A stretch of 7,393 nucleotides of DNA from Bacteroidota bacterium (GTDB lineage: Bacteria > Bacteroidota > Bacteroidia > Flavobacteriales > Flavobacteriaceae): positions 1 through 7,393 of the forward strand of contig JAJRSY010000020.1 in assembly GCA_024278565.1 (NCBI GenBank), written 5' to 3'. The notes below the pieces were generated by a model. That model searched no databases. It was not told the origin of the DNA and was given only the letters and a program-made list of their open reading frames with translations. This document shows, in pieces, positions 1 through 5,880 of this stretch (the stretch's first letter is position 1; every line of letters begins with the position of its first letter). Both the position numbers and the translations under genes were made by a program.

Positions 1-346
1 GATTGGTGTCTAGTGCCAACTTGTTTTCTTCAATTAATTGCATTATGATTGAAGCGGTAAAGGTTTTTGTAATCGAAGCAATTCGATATTTGGTTTGAGC
101 GGTTGCCGAAATTCCATTTGAAATATCGAATTTGCCATAAGATGCTTGATAGTCCAATTTTCCGTTTTTGGATATTGAAATACTGCCCATTCCTAGGTTT
201 TTTTCTTCAATGGTTAAAAAGAACAAGTCCATTTTTTCTCTATCAAAATTTTCCCCAAACTGCGGTGTTTTTTCATCACTTTTTGAACAAGCAAATTGAA
301 AAATGATAATGGGTAAGATTAAGTAGAATACTTTTAACTTCTTCAT
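1..346 (-). CDS. Serine hydrolase lipoprotein, beta-lactamase/PBP class C fold (N-terminal part)
   Basis: Reading the minus strand from the ATG at 346 gives 115 open codons that run off the left edge of the window. The start is M-K-K-L-K followed by a hydrophobic stretch and a lipobox ending in F-A-C (Cys20), so the protein is predicted to be an envelope lipoprotein. A mature N-terminus rich in Ser, Lys, Asp and Glu follows. Residues about 52-76 read like the first strands of a class C beta-lactamase fold. At residues 91-94, S-I-T-K in the context Y-R-I-A-S-I-T-K-T-F-T-A is the catalytic S-x-x-K motif (Ser91 nucleophile, Lys94 general base). The family includes peptidases, esterases and D-aminopeptidases, and the substrate cannot be read from this part. 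The Y-x-N and H/K-x-G motifs would lie outside the window. The gap to trmD is 60 bp on the same strand, so co-transcription is possible. Confidence 0.82.
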   Translation of the reverse strand, partial: MKKLKVFYLILPIIIFQFACSKSDEKTPQFGENFDREKMDLFFLTIEEKNLGMGSISISKNGKLDYQASYGKFDISNGISATAQTKYRIASITKTFTASIIMQLIEENKLALDTN

Positions 347-406
347 GATTTTTATTATTGGCAAAGAGGTTTTGTAAAATAAGAGATAATATGAATATTG
401 GTATAC

Positions 407-1075
407 TTATAGGTCAGGGCGCAGCCTTTCGGTTCTCTTTTGTGCTTCTTCCTCACGCCATTGCTCAATTTTAGGAAAGTTGCCACTAAGAAGTACATCG
501 GGCACTTTCATTCCCTTATACTCAGCGGGTCTTGTATAAATGGGTGGTGCTAAAAGTCCGTCTTGAAAAGTATCGGAAAGTGCAGAGGTTTCGTTGTTCA
601 GCACACCAGGAATCAATCGAATCACCGAATCGCATAAAATTGCGGCACCAAGCTCACCGCCCGATAGTACATAGTCACCCACTGATATTTCTCGTGTGAT
701 AAAAAGATCCCGTACCCTTTGGTCTACTCCTTTATAATGTCCGCAAAGAATGATCAGGTTTTTTTGCAACGATATGCTATTCGCCATTTTTTGGTTTAAA
801 GTTTCTCCATCAGGGGTCATATAAATGACTTCGTCGTAGGCTCGTTCTGATTTTAAGGCCGTGATGCATTTGTCAATGGGCTCAACCATGAGAACCATTC
901 CGGCCCCGCCACCAAATTGGTAGTCATCAACTTGATTATAGCTTTTATTGGTATAGTCTCTAATATTATGAAAGTGTACTTCTACCAACCCTTTTTTGAT
1001 GGCTCTTTTTAGGATGGATGCCTCAAACGGACTTCTCAATAGTTCTGGTAGAACGGTAATGATATCGATACGCAT
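407..1075 (-). CDS. trmD: tRNA (guanine(37)-N1)-methyltransferase TrmD
   Basis: TrmD transfers a methyl group from S-adenosylmethionine to N1 of G37, next to the anticodon, in a subset of tRNAs and so prevents +1 frameshifting. It is a cytoplasmic SPOUT-class dimer. Visible hallmarks are the start M-R-I-D-I-I-T-V-L-P-E, the F-G-G-G-A-G-M-V-L motif (residues 54-62) followed by E-P-I, the knot segment L-C-G-H-Y-K-G-V-D-Q-R (110-120), and S-V-G-D-Y-V-L-S-G-G-E-L (131-142). The catalytic pair corresponding to E. coli Arg154 and Asp169 appears to be Arg153 (V-I-R-L-I-P-G-V) and Asp168 (S-D-T-F-Q-D-G). The length of 222 aa is shorter than the E. coli protein (255 aa) but usual for Bacteroidota. L-L-A-P-P-I-Y-T-R-P replaces the proteobacterial L-L-D-C-P-H-Y-T-R-P. 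The gene starts 15 bp after the stop of the upstream acetyltransferase gene, so the two are probably one transcript. Confidence 0.97.
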   Translation of the reverse strand: MRIDIITVLPELLRSPFEASILKRAIKKGLVEVHFHNIRDYTNKSYNQVDDYQFGGGAGMVLMVEPIDKCITALKSERAYDEVIYMTPDGETLNQKMANSISLQKNLIILCGHYKGVDQRVRDLFITREISVGDYVLSGGELGAAILCDSVIRLIPGVLNNETSALSDTFQDGLLAPPIYTRPAEYKGMKVPDVLLSGNFPKIEQWREEEAQKRTERLRPDL

Positions 1076-1090
1076 GAACTGGGCAGGTTT

Positions 1091-1543
1091 TCAAGATTGT
1101 TTTAATGTCCAAAAGTAATTAAAATAGCCAGAATCTTTTTTCCAGCCTAATTTTTCATAGAGATGTTGTGCGGGGTTGTTAATTGCGGTTTCCAAAGCCA
1201 GCCCTTTATAGTTCATTTCTTGACAGAACTCTTTTGCTTTGTTCAACAACGCTTCGCCAATTCGGTTGCCACGTTCTGACTTAACTACGAATAGGTCATT
1301 AAGAATGAATATGGGTTGTAATGATACTGATGAGAAAGTTGTGTAAAGTTGGGTGAAGCCAACGGCTTTATTAGTGTCATTGAATGCGATAAAAATCACA
1401 GATTCGTTTTTTAAAAATCGTTCTTTTAAAAATCGCTTAGCACCGGCTAGATCCGAATTTTGTTCGTAAAATATGCGGTATTGGTCCAGTAAGGGGGCGA
1501 TTAACGGAATATGATTTACATCAGCCTTACGTATTGAAATCAT
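1091..1543 (-). CDS. GNAT-family N-acetyltransferase
   Basis: This 150-aa protein has the length and order of a single-domain Gcn5-related acetyltransferase, which moves an acetyl group from acetyl-CoA to an amine. It opens with I-S-I-R-K-A-D and a helix (residues 1-20), then a beta strand S-V-I-F-I-A-F and the V-G-F-T-Q-L-Y strand (48-67). Motif A is L-N-D-L-F-V-V-K-S-E-R-G-N-R-I-G-E-A-L-L (81-100), whose R-G-N-R-I-G is the pyrophosphate-binding loop of coenzyme A. Motif B is N-P-A-Q-H-L-Y-E-K-L-G-W (123-134) with the usual Tyr129. The substrate cannot be told from sequence. It sits directly upstream of trmD with a 15-bp gap. A strong terminator ends only about 10 bp before its start, so its promoter is not obvious. 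It might lie inside the upstream coding region, or transcription may rely on read-through. Confidence 0.92.
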   Translation of the reverse strand: MISIRKADVNHIPLIAPLLDQYRIFYEQNSDLAGAKRFLKERFLKNESVIFIAFNDTNKAVGFTQLYTTFSSVSLQPIFILNDLFVVKSERGNRIGEALLNKAKEFCQEMNYKGLALETAINNPAQHLYEKLGWKKDSGYFNYFWTLKQS

Positions 1544-1552
1544 GTTTGAAAT

Positions 1553-1577
1553 AAAAAAAGTTCCGAGGGGAACTTTT
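1553..1577 (-). terminator. Intrinsic terminator of the 204-aa membrane protein gene
   Basis: On the minus strand AAAAGTTCC pairs perfectly with GGAACTTTT around a 4-nt CCTC loop, and a run of seven T follows. This is a textbook rho-independent terminator, starting a few bases after the stop codon at 1585. It lies just ahead of the GNAT start at 1543. On the plus strand the hairpin is followed by GG rather than a T run, so it should act mainly in the minus direction. Confidence 0.85.
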
Positions 1578-1584
1578 GGTTACA

Positions 1585-2199
1585 CTAGTTTTTTTTGTAT
1601 TTGTTTATTTCATCCTGTAATTGCCTACTGATCTTTTGCTCTCTTTCTAAAGCCCTACGTCTGTGATCTTCATATTCTTCTTCAACCTCAGTTAGTGATG
1701 TTTTCGCTTCTTGAGTGAGAATATTACTTCGTCTGAATTTGTAGACAAAGAATAAGAACAACCCTAACAAGCCTGCGACAATGGTCCAAAGGATAGTATT
1801 ATAGGTGATTTTTGAAACCAACATGCCCAGAAACGACATACTATCTTTTTCTTCGGTAACAGATGTAAGATTATTGGTAGTCTCCTCTAATTTTTTATTT
1901 AAGGATGCAATGGTTGATTCATGCCCCGATATGGTGGTCTTTAATTCAACTGCCTTTTTGTTGAATTCACTTAGGCTATCCAAAACATTTCGGCGTAGTT
2001 TGTCCAATGAAATGGTTCGTACCACCTCGTACTTTTTACCGTCAGCCCTGTAATTACCCGATTTTTTGTAAATATACTCGAACTGGCTATCGATGTGTCC
2101 TTTGTCCAACGATAAATCTGACTGACTGGTTTCTTGAGCGGTCATAAAACCGACAGTAAGCAGTGATAATAGTATAAATAGTAATCTAAAACCTTTCAT
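1585..2199 (-). CDS. Exported coiled-coil protein with one membrane span, function unknown
   Basis: I do not recognise a characterised family in this 204-aa protein. It starts with a signal peptide (M-K-G-F-R-L-L-F-I-L-L-S-L, likely cut near T-A-Q at residues 20-22). A charged region follows with F-E-Y-I-Y-K-K-S-G-N-Y (40-50), then a heptad-like segment (about 64-118) rich in Leu, Lys, Glu and Asn. A single transmembrane helix spans about residues 133-155 and is followed by F-R-R. The tail (about 158-204) is a second, highly charged coiled coil containing E-V-E-E-E-Y-E-D-H-R-R-R. The likely topology is a periplasmic coiled coil, a membrane span and a cytoplasmic coiled coil. My recollection is that flavobacterial relatives are sometimes labelled tRNA (guanine-N1)-methyltransferase, probably copied from the nearby trmD. 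Nothing in this sequence supports that name: it has no SPOUT motifs. The gene ends in a strong terminator. No convincing promoter is seen in the 228-bp gap before it. Confidence 0.9.
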   Translation of the reverse strand: MKGFRLLFILLSLLTVGFMTAQETSQSDLSLDKGHIDSQFEYIYKKSGNYRADGKKYEVVRTISLDKLRRNVLDSLSEFNKKAVELKTTISGHESTIASLNKKLEETTNNLTSVTEEKDSMSFLGMLVSKITYNTILWTIVAGLLGLFLFFVYKFRRSNILTQEAKTSLTEVEEEYEDHRRRALEREQKISRQLQDEINKYKKN

Positions 2200-2427
2200 T
2201 TATGTTAAGTCTTGAGGTTAAAAATGATTTAGAGAGAACTAAAGTAATTGAATAATATCAATTTAGAAAAAAAATATTGCAACCCAGCTTAATATAAACT
2301 AATCAATTGAAGGAAAGGAGACAAGTGTATACCAACGAAACAACCATGTTCATTAACTTACCTAGCTGGAAGATCATAATGTTGCCGTTTTAGGGAACGA
2401 GCTTGGTATTTGCCCACTATAACTAAA

Positions 2428-3810
2428 TTACTGAAAAATGAGTCTTTCTTTTTCGCCATTTTCGTCAACCATGGTAATTATTGTTTTGCCGTATCTCGAA
2501 ATTTTTCCGAAAAGGGTTTTTGCCTCCTCAATGGTATTGATTTTCTCATCATCGATCGATAGCAAAATTTTTCCGTCTAAACCATACCCTCTGTATCTTT
2601 CCGGTACCGCTACGATTTTAACCCCATTTTTGACCTTGTATTTTTTAAGGTCTTTTTTAGAAAGGTTTTTTACCTCAAGACCCATTTGGGGTAGTATTAG
2701 TGTTTGTCTTTTCTTCAGCACTACTGAAATATCCATATAGTTCCCTTCTCGCTCGACAGTGACCATCACCGCATCTCCAGGTCTTTTAGTGGAAATATAG
2801 CCTGTTAGATCTGGTAGTTTGTGAATTTTAATATCATCAACTTTTTTGATAACATCACCCTTTTTTAGATTCGCTTCTTCAGCACCTGAATCTTCTTTTA
2901 TAGCATCAATATACACCCCATCAATGTCTTTTATTCCTTTTTGGAGCGCATATGGTGTGTTAAGGGGTACGGGTACAACCCCTAAAAAACCTTTTTGCAC
3001 ATTACCGTATTCCATAATATCCTCAACAACTTTTTTAGCATTGTTGCTGGGTACGGCAAACGAATAACCGACATAAGAGCCGGTTTGTGAAGTGATTGCC
3101 GTATTGATTCCGATAAGATCACCATTTGTATTCACGAGAGCTCCACCACTGTTACCTGGGTTTACCGCTGCATCGGTTTGAATGAATGATTGGTTTTTTC
3201 CTAAATCTCGTGCCTTTGCACTTACGATGCCCGCCGTTACCGTAGAGGTTAGGTTAAAGGGATTTCCGACCGCTAATACCCATTCTCCGATTTTGGTATT
3301 GTCTGAATCGCCAAAGGCCAAATAGGGGAGTTTACGCTCTGCATCGATCTTTAATAAAGCAATATCTGAATTTGGATCTGCACCGATCAATACGGCATCG
3401 TAGGTCTTATTGTTGTTCAAAGTTACCTGCAATTGGTCTGATTTGGCCACTACATGGTTGTTGGTAACGATATAGCCATCAGCCGTAATAATAACCCCCG
3501 ACCCGGTACCGACTTGAGGTCTTGTGCTTCCGCCGCCAGATCCATAAAAAAAGTCCCACCCATTGCGTGGCCCTCTATTTATGGTCACATTTTTTACGTG
3601 AACCACGGCATTTACCGTATTTTCTGCGGCAACCGTGAAATCAACCCCAGCGATGGCTGAAGCCGGTTCTAAACTAGTGCTGAATACTGAAGCTCCATTA
3701 TCTGGTGCGACTACTGCATAGTTGGTGTTTTCAAAAAACAATTTGTACGCCCCCAAGGTGATTGCGCCTGCAAATACAGAAACCAATAATAAAGCTCCAA
3801 TTTTTTTCAT
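2428..3810 (-). CDS. htrA: HtrA/Deg-family periplasmic serine protease with PDZ domains
   Basis: This 460-aa Do-type protease degrades or refolds misfolded envelope proteins in the periplasm. Residues 1-26 are a hydrophobic export signal without a clear A-x-A cleavage site, so it may stay as a membrane anchor. A trypsin-like domain covers about 60-265 with the full catalytic triad: His119 in T-N-N-H-V-V, Asp149 in N-S-D-I-A-L-L-K, and Ser221 in N-P-G-N-S-G-G-A-L. A glycine-rich loop (88-106, S-G-G-G-S) corresponds to the regulatory LA-loop region. PDZ1 covers about 272-367 with the peptide-binding loop G-F-L-G-V (274-278). A shorter, more diverged PDZ2 fills about 375-460. The length fits the family. 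The ATG at 3810 is supported by the signal peptide beginning right there and a promoter-like TAATTTTG about 30 bp upstream. It is the last core gene before the mobile-element region. Confidence 0.95.
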   Translation of the reverse strand: MKKIGALLLVSVFAGAITLGAYKLFFENTNYAVVAPDNGASVFSTSLEPASAIAGVDFTVAAENTVNAVVHVKNVTINRGPRNGWDFFYGSGGGSTRPQVGTGSGVIITADGYIVTNNHVVAKSDQLQVTLNNNKTYDAVLIGADPNSDIALLKIDAERKLPYLAFGDSDNTKIGEWVLAVGNPFNLTSTVTAGIVSAKARDLGKNQSFIQTDAAVNPGNSGGALVNTNGDLIGINTAITSQTGSYVGYSFAVPSNNAKKVVEDIMEYGNVQKGFLGVVPVPLNTPYALQKGIKDIDGVYIDAIKEDSGAEEANLKKGDVIKKVDDIKIHKLPDLTGYISTKRPGDAVMVTVEREGNYMDISVVLKKRQTLILPQMGLEVKNLSKKDLKKYKVKNGVKIVAVPERYRGYGLDGKILLSIDDEKINTIEEAKTLFGKISRYGKTIITMVDENGEKERLIFQ

Positions 3811-3838
3811 AGAACCGTGCTATTTTAACAATTTTAAG

Positions 3839-3868
3839 CAAAATTAGATAATTTAACTTTTTGTAAAA
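3839..3868 (-). promoter_or_regulatory. Putative Bacteroidota promoter of the htrA gene
   Basis: On the minus strand TAATTTTG (3846 down to 3839) matches the -7 consensus TAnnTTTG. TTTTAC lies 18 bp further upstream as a weak version of the -33 TTTG element. Transcription would start roughly 20-25 bases before the ATG at 3810. Only the -7 element matches well. Confidence 0.45.
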
Positions 3869-3908
3869 GGGTTTTAACTACTTTTTAACTGCTAATAAAA
3901 CCTTAAAT

Positions 3909-3938
3909 AAAGGCTCTATGCTGTTTGTAGTGGGTAAA
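3909..3938 (+). repeat. 30-bp direct repeat, copy 1
   Basis: The sequence starts AAAGGCTCTATG, continues TGTTTGTA and ends GGGTAAA. It matches 27 of 30 bases of the copy at 4077-4106 in the same orientation, 168 bp away. The GGCTCT start resembles terminal repeats of ISL3-type elements, which is only a suggestion. No matching transposase is present. Confidence 0.75.
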
Positions 3939-4076
3939 GGCTTAATGAATTTGCTGGTAAGATTTCTTGCGGACAACAATGGACTGAACACTAGTTTAGG
4001 AGTTTCAAGTTTAGGGGGTTAGGAGTTCTGCTCTTGCGAACCATACTGTTCATTATTTAGATTTTCTCTAAAAAAC

Positions 4077-4106
4077 AAAGGCTCTATGTTGTTTGTAACG
4101 GGTAAA
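4077..4106 (+). repeat. 30-bp direct repeat, copy 2
   Basis: This is the second copy of the repeat at 3909-3938, differing at three positions (C to T, and GT to AC before GGGTAAA). Its last base is also the first base of the GC-rich palindrome, so repeat and palindrome may form one composite unit. Copy 1 lacks the palindrome. Confidence 0.75.
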
Positions 4107-4134
4107 CCTGCCTGCCTGCTGGACACAGGCAGGT
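4106..4134. repeat. GC-rich palindrome, CCTGCCTGC type
   Basis: ACCTGCCTG (4106-4114) pairs with CAGGCAGGT (4126-4134) around an 11-nt loop. A shifted pairing of CCTGCCTG (4111-4118) with CAGGCAGG (4126-4133) is also possible. It has the same core as the tighter palindrome at 5676-5696. Such repeats are intergenic interspersed palindromes, and it could act as a transcript hairpin, though no T run follows. Confidence 0.75.
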
Positions 4135-4230
4135 AGATCAGTAAGACCTCCTGAGGATAACGCAGGAAATAGAATTATAGGCATAGGCGTTTAGGTCACC
4201 CAATAAAATAAGGCGAATTGCCTTTGTCAT

Positions 4231-4554
4231 ATGAGTGCAAGGGATAAATTTACAGGAGTGAATTCAATTACATTTAATAAGCGATTTAAGGATGATGCAG
4301 ACTGTTATGAGTACCTTTCTTTAATCAAATGGGAGAATGGTTTTATATGTAGAAAATGTAACTATGCTAAATATTATAAAGGGAAAAAGCCTTTTTCAAG
4401 AAGATGTTCAAGATGTAAGTATGATGAAAGTCTAACAGCAAATACGATGTTCAATAAATTAAAGTTCTCTCTTTTGATTGCATTTCACATCGCATTTAAG
4501 ATAAGTACAAAGAAAAAGGAAATGTCTTCGTTAGAGTTATTAATCGTTAGGTAA
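4231..4554 (+). pseudogene. IS1595-type transposase fragment (N-terminal zinc ribbon only)
   Basis: The 107-codon frame matches the start of IS1595/ISXO2-like transposases: a start region F-N-K-R-F-K-D-D-A-D-C-Y-E-Y-L, then W-E-N-G-F-I-C-R-K-C (Cys40 and Cys43), then S-R-R-C-S-R-C (Cys59 and Cys62). Together these form a zinc ribbon. The family pattern S-L-T-A-N-T-M-F-N-K-L-K and the helix with S-T-K-K-K-E-M-S-S-L-E-L follow. The family resemblance fades after about residue 103. The stop at 4552-4554 is created by the IS630 insertion. The DDE catalytic domain (normally some 200 further residues) is absent here and on the far side of the IS630 element, so the gene was already truncated and the product cannot transpose anything. 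The zinc-ribbon part is intact and might still be expressed, but there is no evidence for that. Confidence 0.85.
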
Positions 4555-4566
4555 ATTAGTTCTTAT
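4554..4566 (+). repeat. Left terminal inverted repeat of the IS630-type element
   Basis: AATTAGTTCTTAT lies directly after the TA at 4552-4553. It matches 12 of 13 bases of the right repeat read in reverse. It is on the transposase 3' side. Confidence 0.82.
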
Positions 4567-4573
4567 AAAACAT

Positions 4574-5605
4574 TCAGGCGGCATACCTGGCGTGCCTATG
4601 GTGGAAATATTTTTTCACTTGGGGTCTGTCGGCTTTCTTTTTGTTCATGAAACCGTTGATATTCTCCTTGAGCCGTTCTTTGTTGATGGCTCTCTTCTTT
4701 CCGACGATATTGGTCTTCAGGTCCTGGTTCACATATTCCTGCGGATTCAGCTCTGGGGAATAGGGCGGGATGAAGAACACCTCCAGCTTTTCCCTGTTTT
4801 CATCCAACCATTGGTTCAGTTTGATCGTTTTATGGGCGGGATGGTTATCGGTGATAAAGAACACTTTTGTACGACTGTACTTTATCATCTGTTGCAGGAA
4901 GGTTTTAAAGACCTCGCTGTTGAAGCCTTTCTCCATTAGCATGAACTGCAGATGTCCTTTATTGCTTATAGCGGATATCATATGAACGGTATAGCGTTTT
5001 CCCGTGGCCTTGATAATGGGCGTTTTCCCTTTTGGGGCGTAGCTCTTGCCCGCTTGGTGGTCGCTCCTACAGCCCGTTTCGTCCCCGAAATAAATGGTCG
5101 CCTTTTCGGCCCTGGCTCTTTTTTGTATCGCGGGATACTCCTCTTCCAGCCATTTCTTGACCTGTTCCGGCTTTTGTTCAAAGGCTTTCTTGATGGGCTT
5201 TTGGGGGGGATACCCCCATTTTTTCAGATAGCGGCCTACCTGCCAACGGGACAGCTCGACACCGAACCTCTGCGAGATCAATTGTTGTACCGCCTCCCTT
5301 GTCCATAGCCCGAAGGGAAGCTTCAACTGTTCGGGGAGTTTCTCCTTGATAAGCTCGCGGACCTTGTGGACCTGGTCCTTCTTTAGTTTCATGCCGCCCT
5401 GGATGCCCCGCTTCCTGCTGCGCAGGGCACGTTTGCCGCCCGTTCTGTACTGTGCCCATATCTTGTACACCCCGCGCTTGGTGATGCCGAAGATCTCGGC
5501 GGTCTGTTTTTGGGTGCCCAGCTTCTTTCGCAGATAGTCCGCGACCCGAAACCGGGTTTCCTCTTGGGCATCTTGGTTTTTACGCTTCTTTACCTTTGTT
5601 TCCAT
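4574..5605 (-). CDS. IS630-family transposase, intact
   Basis: This 343-aa protein cuts and joins the element's ends at TA sites. The N-terminal part (about 15-130) holds two helix-turn-helix-like DNA-binding segments: T-Q-K-Q-T-A-E-I-F-G-I-T-K-R-G-V-Y-K-I-W (31-50) and the winged-helix region ending W-Q-V-G-R-Y-L-K-K-W-G-Y (121-132). The catalytic RNase H-like domain follows with Asp175 (Y-F-G-D-E-T-G), Asp253 (I-T-D-N-H-P-A-H-K) and Glu290 (P-P-Y-S-P-E-L-N-P-Q-E), the DDE triad. No frameshift or premature stop is seen, and the length is normal. The frame starts 40 bp inside the right inverted repeat and stops 8 bp before the left one. Frames open on other strands within it are by-products of its GC-rich codons. 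Confidence 0.95.
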   Translation of the reverse strand: METKVKKRKNQDAQEETRFRVADYLRKKLGTQKQTAEIFGITKRGVYKIWAQYRTGGKRALRSRKRGIQGGMKLKKDQVHKVRELIKEKLPEQLKLPFGLWTREAVQQLISQRFGVELSRWQVGRYLKKWGYPPQKPIKKAFEQKPEQVKKWLEEEYPAIQKRARAEKATIYFGDETGCRSDHQAGKSYAPKGKTPIIKATGKRYTVHMISAISNKGHLQFMLMEKGFNSEVFKTFLQQMIKYSRTKVFFITDNHPAHKTIKLNQWLDENREKLEVFFIPPYSPELNPQEYVNQDLKTNIVGKKRAINKERLKENINGFMNKKKADRPQVKKYFHHRHARYAA

Positions 5606-5609
5606 ACGA

Positions 5610-5617
5610 CAAAGATA
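5610..5617 (-). promoter_or_regulatory. Putative -7 promoter element of the IS630-type transposase
   Basis: On the minus strand TATCTTTG matches TAnnTTTG exactly and ends 4 bases before the ATG at 5605. A start site just downstream would give a nearly leaderless mRNA. No good -33 TTTG is found at the usual distance, where the inverted repeat lies. The same TATCTTTG precedes the ISAzo13-type gene at 7251. Confidence 0.5.
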
Positions 5618-5632
5618 GTGGATATCATTGAA

Positions 5633-5645
5633 ATAAGAACTATTT
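5633..5645 (-). repeat. Right terminal inverted repeat of the IS630-type element
   Basis: Read on the minus strand this is AAATAGTTCTTAT, mirroring the left repeat with one mismatch. The flanking TA is at 5646-5647. Confidence 0.82.
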
Positions 5646-5675
5646 TATGCTCTTATTAATAATACGGGTTTTGGT

Positions 5676-5696
5676 GCCTGCCTGCGGCAGGCAGGC
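5676..5696. repeat. Near-perfect GC-rich palindrome, CCTGCCTGC type
   Basis: GCCTGCCTGC pairs with GCAGGCAGGC across a single central G. The hairpin can extend outward with GGGTT (5666-5670) and AACCC (5699-5703) after small internal loops. It shares its core with 4106-4134. Before the IS630 element inserted, the two palindromes would have flanked the IS1595 remnant about 450 bp apart. Confidence 0.85.
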
Positions 5697-5729
5697 TTAA
5701 CCCAAAGTGAAGTACCTAGAACAAAGCCC

Positions 5730-5782
5730 GCCAAATTTACAATTTTGCGTATCTATTAATTAAAAAAAAATGTAAATTTGGC
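5730..5782. repeat. 12-bp perfect inverted repeat with A-rich centre
   Basis: GCCAAATTTACA (5730-5741) pairs perfectly with TGTAAATTTGGC (5771-5782) across 29 bases that include an A9 run. The inner TTTT (5743-5746) can add pairs with the A run. It lies in the non-coding stretch ahead of the lipoprotein gene and overlaps a promoter-like motif. It could be a terminator-like hairpin, an element end or part of a recombination site; the sequence alone does not decide. Confidence 0.75.
5744..5780 (+). promoter_or_regulatory. Possible promoter of the FGE-like lipoprotein gene
   Basis: TAAATTTG (5773-5780) fits the -7 consensus TAnnTTTG, and TTTG (5744-5747) could be the -33 element. The 25-bp spacing is longer than usual. 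It would give a leader of roughly 90-95 bases containing the CTAAC/GTTAG hairpin. The match overlaps the inverted repeat, so it may be coincidental. Confidence 0.3.
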
Positions 5783-5822
5783 TAAGTGCAAGACCGAAAG
5801 TTCAGTCCTTCGAAATCCCGTA

Positions 5823-5844
5823 CTAACCATAGCTTAAGCGTTAG
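5823..5844. repeat. Nested inverted repeat CTAAC...GCTTAAGC...GTTAG
   Basis: CTAAC (5823-5827) pairs with GTTAG (5840-5844), and between them lies the palindrome GCTTAAGC (5832-5839). It sits 36 bp before the lipoprotein start and would be in its mRNA leader. It could be a regulator binding site, an RNA hairpin or a recombination end. I see no basis to choose. Confidence 0.5.
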
Positions 5845-5880
5845 CAAAAATTAAATATTAACCATAAAAAAAATCAAATT

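Larger units (their letters stand above)
3811..4230. other. Gene-free stretch with remnants of mobile elements
   Basis: No credible gene is seen on either strand in these 420 bases. The left part holds the htrA promoter region. The rest holds two near-identical 30-bp direct repeats, a short repeated TTAGGAGTT (3996-4004 and 4019-4027), a GC-rich palindrome (4106-4134) and a small AAGGC/GCCTT inverted repeat (4210-4224) just before the transposase fragment. It reads as accumulated insertion-sequence debris between conserved chromosome and the accessory region. Confidence 0.6.
4554..5645 (-). mobile_element. Complete IS630-type insertion sequence (about 1092 bp)
   Basis: The element runs between the inverted repeats AATTAGTTCTTAT (left) and AAATAGTTCTTAT (right, read on the minus strand), which match at 12 of 13 bases. 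A TA flanks each end (4552-4553 and 5646-5647), as expected for the TA target duplication of the IS630/Tc1/mariner group. It carries one intact transposase gene filling nearly all of it. Its base composition is clearly more GC-rich than the flanks. All of this suggests a fairly recent arrival and potential activity. Confidence 0.85.

Noticed and set aside
103..306. Plus-strand open frame near the left edge
   Set aside because: It is the antisense of the serine hydrolase lipoprotein, which has a lipobox and S-x-x-K motif. The plus-strand peptide is an unstructured Phe-rich sequence.
2303..2353. 16-codon open frame on the minus strand between the htrA gene and the 204-aa gene
   Set aside because: It is short, has no ribosome binding site and no recognisable content, and is as expected by chance in AT-rich DNA.
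3811..4230. Possible CRISPR array because of the two 30-bp repeats
   Set aside because: There are only two copies, 168 bp apart, with no regular spacers and no cas genes.
4978..5571. Long open frames in other phases inside the IS630-type transposase, some Arg- and Pro-rich
   Set aside because: They overlap an intact transposase with a full DDE triad and come from its GC-rich codons. The peptides have no family features.
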